Part shown: piece by piece, positions 6,053-8,752 of the stretch | How the letters are laid out: every line of letters starts with the position of its first letter | Position numbering within the stretch: position 1 is the first letter of the stretch | Assembly (NCBI GenBank): GCA_012841485.1 | Contig: DUUU01000089.1 | Span: 1 to 8,752, forward strand | Direction: 5' to 3' | DNA: 8,752 nucleotides | Origin: Armatimonadota bacterium | Lineage (GTDB): Bacteria > Armatimonadota > JAAZEB01 | Notes under the pieces: model-generated | The model's input: only the letters and a program-made list of their open reading frames with translations | What the model was told of the DNA's origin: nothing | The model's database searches: none | Position numbers and translations under genes: made by a program

Positions 6053-6079
6053 ATTATACCACGTTGTGCCGCAATGCAA
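6053..6079 (-). promoter_or_regulatory. Housekeeping-type extended -10 promoter for the GcvT-like gene
   Basis: On the minus strand a perfect TATAAT (6053-6058) is preceded by TGG, forming an extended -10 (TGNTATAAT). TTGCAT (6074-6079) is a partial -35 with a short 15-base spacer. Transcription should start near 6046, leaving a leader of about 20 bases to the ATG at 6026. That leader includes the GGGGGGAG ribosome site and argues against the GTG at 6038 as the start. It lies between the pilin terminator and the gene, so this unit is transcribed independently of the pilus genes. Confidence 0.7.
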
Positions 6080-6107
6080 CTCGGTCGCGAGAGGCCGCGG
6101 GAGGGGT

Positions 6108-6145
6108 ACAAAACAGAGCGAGCGCCGGCCCCTGGGGGCCGGCGC
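6108..6145 (-). terminator. Rho-independent terminator after the pilin gene
   Basis: GCGCCGGCCCC (6122-6132) is the exact complement of 6135-6145, giving a GC-only stem of about 10 bp with a 4-base loop. On the minus strand it is followed by TCGCTCTGTTTTGT, with the T run at 6110-6113. The hairpin begins about 30 bases after the pilin stop codon. It separates the pilin from the promoter of the GcvT-like gene. Confidence 0.8.
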
Positions 6146-6174
6146 CCACTGATAGATCGACGAGTCGGACCAGG

Positions 6175-6576
6175 CTACGGTGTTACCGTACCTGTTTCGT
6201 TCAACGTATACGTGATCATGTCCGTCTTCGGGGGAGTGGCGATGATGGTGTAAGTATCGGTCGTCACGCCCTCGCTCGCGAACGTGTATCCACTGGCGGG
6301 TTCAACTTCGCCCTCGCCCACCGGGCTAGAGCCGTCTGCCTTGAGCTCATCCAGATCGCCAAACGTCTTCGGGTTCGCCGTGGAGCGGATCTTGTAGGTC
6401 TCTTCCGCGTTGCGAAGGCTCTTGATGACCTGCAGAGCAGCGCTCTCCTTGCCCGACTTCTGCGCGCGCAGAAGGGCCGGGATCGCCACCGCCGCCAAGA
6501 TGGCGATGATCGCGATGACGATAAGCAACTCGATGATCGTGAAGCCGCCTCGCTTGCGTTCTCGAATGTACATCAT
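6175..6576 (-). CDS. Type IV pilin / pseudopilin precursor (class III signal)
   Basis: 133 aa. The ATG at 6574-6576 follows a near-perfect Shine-Dalgarno and gives a short basic leader, MMYIRERKRGG, which prepilin peptidase should cut between Gly11 and Phe12. The mature protein starts FTIIELLIVIAI, with the conserved Glu at +5 needed for assembly, followed by the hydrophobic helix that holds it in the inner membrane and packs the fibre. The helix continues as LLRAQKSGKESAALQVIKSLRNAEETYK, and a small Thr/Gly/Glu-rich globular part of about 80 residues lacks any Cys pair. It is shorter than typical PilA and resembles minor pilins or GspG. The frame is also open upstream to a GTG at 6663, which would add 29 residues and spoil the class III leader. 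PilB and PilC genes lie upstream on the same strand. A strong terminator follows. Confidence 0.9.
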   Translation of the reverse strand: MMYIRERKRGGFTIIELLIVIAIIAILAAVAIPALLRAQKSGKESAALQVIKSLRNAEETYKIRSTANPKTFGDLDELKADGSSPVGEGEVEPASGYTFASEGVTTDTYTIIATPPKTDMITYTLNETGTVTP

Positions 6577-6584
6577 GGAGTGTT

Positions 6585-6593
6585 TCACCTCCT
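6585..6593 (-). promoter_or_regulatory. Strong ribosome binding site that fixes the pilin start
   Basis: AGGAGGTGA on the minus strand matches the 16S rRNA anti-Shine-Dalgarno almost in full. It lies eight bases before the ATG at 6574-6576 (a second ATG follows directly). It supports this start over the upstream GTG at 6663 and suggests high translation, as expected for a structural pilin. Confidence 0.85.
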
Positions 6594-6666
6594 CTCGGGA
6601 TACTCCAACGTTGAGTTTGGTGTCGAACGGAAGGGGAGGACTCAGATGCGGATCTTCCGGCACTTA

Positions 6667-6708
6667 CCCTCCAATGATGATTATCGGCTGCCACCTGCGC
6701 TTTCTGTA
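6667..6708 (-). promoter_or_regulatory. Candidate sigma-28-like promoter of the pilin gene, with shared 21-bp element
   Basis: On the minus strand GCCGATAA (6681-6688) is an exact match to the flagellar-type sigma -10 consensus. TACAGAAA (6701-6708), 12 bases further upstream, is a weak match to the -35 TAAAGTTT. Bases 6667-6687 agree with 4003-4023 upstream of the response-regulator operon at 18 of 21 positions. Predicted transcription starts near 6674, leaving a leader of about 100 bases. It lies in the 201-base gap between the pilC-like stop and the pilin start. The rest of that gap shows no gene. Confidence 0.45.
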
Positions 6709-6777
6709 GGGCCAGGCGATTTTCTTCTCTACACGCGGAACCTCAGGCAGCCGTTCCTGGCCAAACCCTCGGAGGCA

Positions 6778-8019
6778 CTACTTCGTCTTGCGGAGCGCCT
6801 CTTGCATCTTGGGGATGGGCATCAAGACGGCGACCGCGATCACGCCGACGATCGATCCGACAAACATGATCATCAGCGGCTCGATCATCGAAGTCAGGCC
6901 CTTGATGGTCGCATCCACCTCCGTATCGTAGAAATCGGCAATCTTATCGAGCATCTCGCTGATCTTGCCGGCCTCCTCGCCGATCTCGATCATCTGGGTC
7001 ACCATCGGCGGAAAGACGCCGCTGGCTGCCAGTGGCGGGCTGAGGCGTTGGCCCTCGCGAATGCTCAGGCGGGCGGCCAGAACGGCGTCGCGCACGATGG
7101 TGTTGCCGGCCGTATCCGCGACAATCTCCAGGGCCTGCATGATCGGCACCCCACTTTGCGTCAGCGTGCCGAAGGTACGCGAGAAGCGCGAGATGGCGAT
7201 CTTGCGGATGAGATCGCCCACGATGGGCAGGCGCAGCTTCGCCGCGTCGATGATGCGCTGGCCCTTCTCCGTTTTCTTCAGGGATCGGTAGGCAATCACG
7301 GCGCCGATCACCAACCCCACGGGAATGAAGAAGTAGGCCTTGATCAAGTCGCCCACCATGAAGATCAGGTTGCTGAGGAATGGCAACTCGAGGGGCTTGC
7401 CATCGATGCTGATCTCGGTGAACATCTTCTTGAAGGTGGGCAGCACGAAGAGAAAAAGACCCGTGGTCACGGTGATCGCGAAGAAGAAGATGACGCTCGG
7501 GTACATCATCGCGCTCTTCACCTTCGAGCGGATCTCGGCTTCCTTCTCCAGAAAGGCTGCCAGGCGATTGAGGACAATATCGAGGATACCGCCGACCTCC
7601 GCCGCGCGCACCATGCTGCAGAAGAGAGGGGAGAAAGCCTGAGGGTGGTTCAACAGCGCCTCGGTGAGCGTCTTGCCGGCCATGACATCCGACTTCACTC
7701 GCGAGACAATCGGGGCGAAGATCGGGTCATCGGCCTGGTTTTCCAGAACATCTAGGCAGCGGATCACCGGAATCCCGGCGTTGATCATCACAGCGAACTG
7801 CCGGCTGAAGATCACGAGCGATTGGGGCTTGACCCCTCCCATCTTCTGGAGGGCGGCGTTCAGCGCGGCCATAGAGAACTTGCCGGCTTCCTTGATCTCC
7901 GTCACGCGGAGGCCGGCGGCACGCAACCGCTCGGCCGCCTGCTGCTGCGACTCGGCCTCGATGAACTTCTTGACCGGCTTGCCTGCCTGGTTGATCGCTG
8001 TGTAGTTGAAGACCGGCAT
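6778..8019 (-). CDS. pilC: Type IV pilus / type II secretion inner-membrane platform protein PilC/GspF
   Basis: 413 aa, close to the usual ~400. It starts with the MPVFNYTAINQAGKPV strand segment and holds two GspF domains. The first begins near 70 (FSRQFAVMINAGIPVIRCLD) and the second near 280 (FSRTFGTLTQSGVPIMQALE). Each has the E-x-G-G/A turn (AAEVGGILD; EIGEEAGKISEML). Membrane segments are at ~173-194, ~228-244 and ~383-405. The protein sits in the inner membrane, where it couples the PilB ATPase to pilin extraction and assembly. The ATG at 8017-8019 has AAGGAGGGG upstream and begins 33 bases after the pilB-like stop, so the two are probably co-transcribed. The gene cannot be assigned to pili rather than type II secretion from sequence alone. 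It is complete, with no odd features. Confidence 0.95.
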   Translation of the reverse strand: MPVFNYTAINQAGKPVKKFIEAESQQQAAERLRAAGLRVTEIKEAGKFSMAALNAALQKMGGVKPQSLVIFSRQFAVMINAGIPVIRCLDVLENQADDPIFAPIVSRVKSDVMAGKTLTEALLNHPQAFSPLFCSMVRAAEVGGILDIVLNRLAAFLEKEAEIRSKVKSAMMYPSVIFFFAITVTTGLFLFVLPTFKKMFTEISIDGKPLELPFLSNLIFMVGDLIKAYFFIPVGLVIGAVIAYRSLKKTEKGQRIIDAAKLRLPIVGDLIRKIAISRFSRTFGTLTQSGVPIMQALEIVADTAGNTIVRDAVLAARLSIREGQRLSPPLAASGVFPPMVTQMIEIGEEAGKISEMLDKIADFYDTEVDATIKGLTSMIEPLMIMFVGSIVGVIAVAVLMPIPKMQEALRKTK

Positions 8020-8052
8020 GCGGGGCTTTCCCCTCCTTCGTCCTGCGCGGCG

Positions 8053-8752
8053 CTACCCGCTTGAGATCACCCGGATAGCTTCCTCCAGGGTGGTGAACCC
8101 GAGCTTGATCTTATCGATGGCATCCTCCTGGAGCGTCTTCATCCCCTCCTGGCGCGCCAGGGCGCGGATCGTGTACGCGGGCTCGCCTTTGTTGACCAGC
8201 TCACGCAATCCATCACTCATTCCAAACAGCTCGTAGATGCCCATGCGGCCCCTATAGCCCCGGTGCCCGCACGCATCGCACCCGCGGCCCCGGTAGAACA
8301 CCAGCCGCTCATCCTGATCGACCTCGAAACCCGCGCGCCTCAGCGCCGCCGGGTCCGGCTCGTAGGCTTCCTTGCACTTCTCGCAGATCCGGCGCACCAG
8401 GCGTTGGGCAAAAACCCCGATCAAGCTAGACGAGATCAAGAAGGGATCGATCCCCATCTCTGCAAGGCGGGTGACGGCGGTCGGCGCATCGTTGGTGTGC
8501 AGCGTCGAGAGCACCAGGTGGCCTGTGAGCGCGGCTTCGATGGCGATCCTTCCGACCTCCAGGTCACGGATCTCGCCCACCATGATGATATTGGGATCCT
8601 GGCGCAAGAACGATTTGAGCGCGGCGGCAAACGTGAGGTTGGCCGCCGGGTTGGCCTGCACCTGCGTCAGACCGGGAAGCTGGTACTCCACCGGGTCCTC
8701 CACCGTCACGATGTTCTTCTCCGGCACATTCAGGCGAGAGAGAACGGAGTAG
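8053..8752 (-). CDS. pilB: Type IV pilus / type II secretion assembly ATPase PilB/GspE, C-terminal part
   Basis: About 232 residues before the TAG at 8053-8055. The frame stays open to the window edge, so the N-terminal part, including Walker A, lies outside; the GTG at 8725-8727 is internal. Visible in order are the Asp box (TVEDPVEYQ), Walker B (IIMVGEIRD), the His box ([13 protein letters not shown]), and two Cys pairs, CEKC and CDAC, of the tetracysteine metal-binding motif found in assembly-type ATPases of the PilB/GspE group. It ends [13 protein letters not shown], typical for the family. This hexameric cytoplasmic ATPase powers pilus or pseudopilus extension and docks on the PilC protein encoded next. 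The Cys motif and following gene argue for an extension ATPase rather than the retraction ATPase PilT. Confidence 0.93.
   Translation of the reverse strand, partial: YSVLSRLNVPEKNIVTVEDPVEYQLPGLTQVQANPAANLTFAAALKSFLRQDPNIIMVGEIRDLEVGRIAIEAALTGHLVLSTLHTNDAPTAVTRLAEMGIDPFLISSSLIGVFAQRLVRRICEKCKEAYEPDPAALRRAGFEVDQDERLVFYRGRGCDACGHRGYRGRMGIYELFGMSDGLRELVNKGEPAYTIRALARQEGMKTLQEDAIDKIKLGFTTLEEAIRVISSG

Noticed and set aside
6737..6757. Inverted repeat GGAAC/GTTCC after the pilC-like gene as a terminator
   Set aside because: The stem is only five base pairs with an 11-base loop and no U run follows on the minus strand.
6064..7755. A 563-codon plus-strand open frame antisense to the pilin and pilC-like genes
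   Set aside because: The translation is rich in His, Asp and Arg with no domain, which is typical of the antisense of a GC-rich coding frame. The minus strand encodes clear PilC and pilin proteins here.
1..8752. CRISPR arrays, tRNA or rRNA genes, insertion sequences, phage genes
   Set aside because: No regularly spaced repeats, cloverleaf or rRNA-like segments, transposase motifs or terminal inverted repeats were seen on either strand.

Overview
This is a GC-rich bacterial window. All the identifiable complete genes lie on the minus strand; the only plus-strand gene is a truncated one at the left edge. The sequence does not fix the taxon. A PilB with a paired-Cys metal motif, a short pilin, a phosphodiester glycosidase and a GcvT-like protein at high GC would fit a free-living, deep-branching or Gram-negative-like phylum such as Armatimonadota, but this is only a guess.

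The right third, read right to left on the minus strand, is a type IV pilus / type II secretion-like locus: the C-terminal part of a PilB/GspE ATPase (8053-8752, running off the window), a complete PilC/GspF platform protein (6778-8019), and a small type IV pilin or pseudopilin (6175-6576) with its own leader and a strong terminator. Next comes a two-gene unit, a GcvT/YgfZ-like folate-binding protein (4968-6026) and a membrane-anchored phosphodiester glycosidase (4139-4960), behind an extended -10 promoter.

The left half holds a three-gene minus-strand unit. It starts with a receiver-GAF response regulator (2881-3816). Five bases later comes a CheB-shaped protein (1820-2875) that has lost all three methylesterase catalytic residues and most of its receiver-domain active site. 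The last gene is a family 2 glycosyltransferase fused to a C-terminal Rossmann-like module (778-1788). The unit follows an unusual leader of about 320 bases with two back-to-back stem-loops and an 11-bp direct repeat. It meets the truncated plus-strand gene, which encodes an Ala/Pro-rich, probably disordered tail (1-612), at a perfect 30-base palindrome that could terminate transcription both ways.

Two observations stand out. First, the CheB-like protein looks like a pseudo-enzyme encoded with a conventional response regulator and a glycosyltransferase. Second, a 21-bp element (18 identical positions, pattern CCGATAATC-N3-ATTGGAGGG on the minus strand) occurs upstream of both the regulator operon and the pilin gene. 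Its 5' part resembles the -10 element of flagellar-type sigma-28 promoters. Together these suggest, by inference only, that the regulator/glycosyltransferase unit and the pilin are co-regulated and concern the cell surface or motility.
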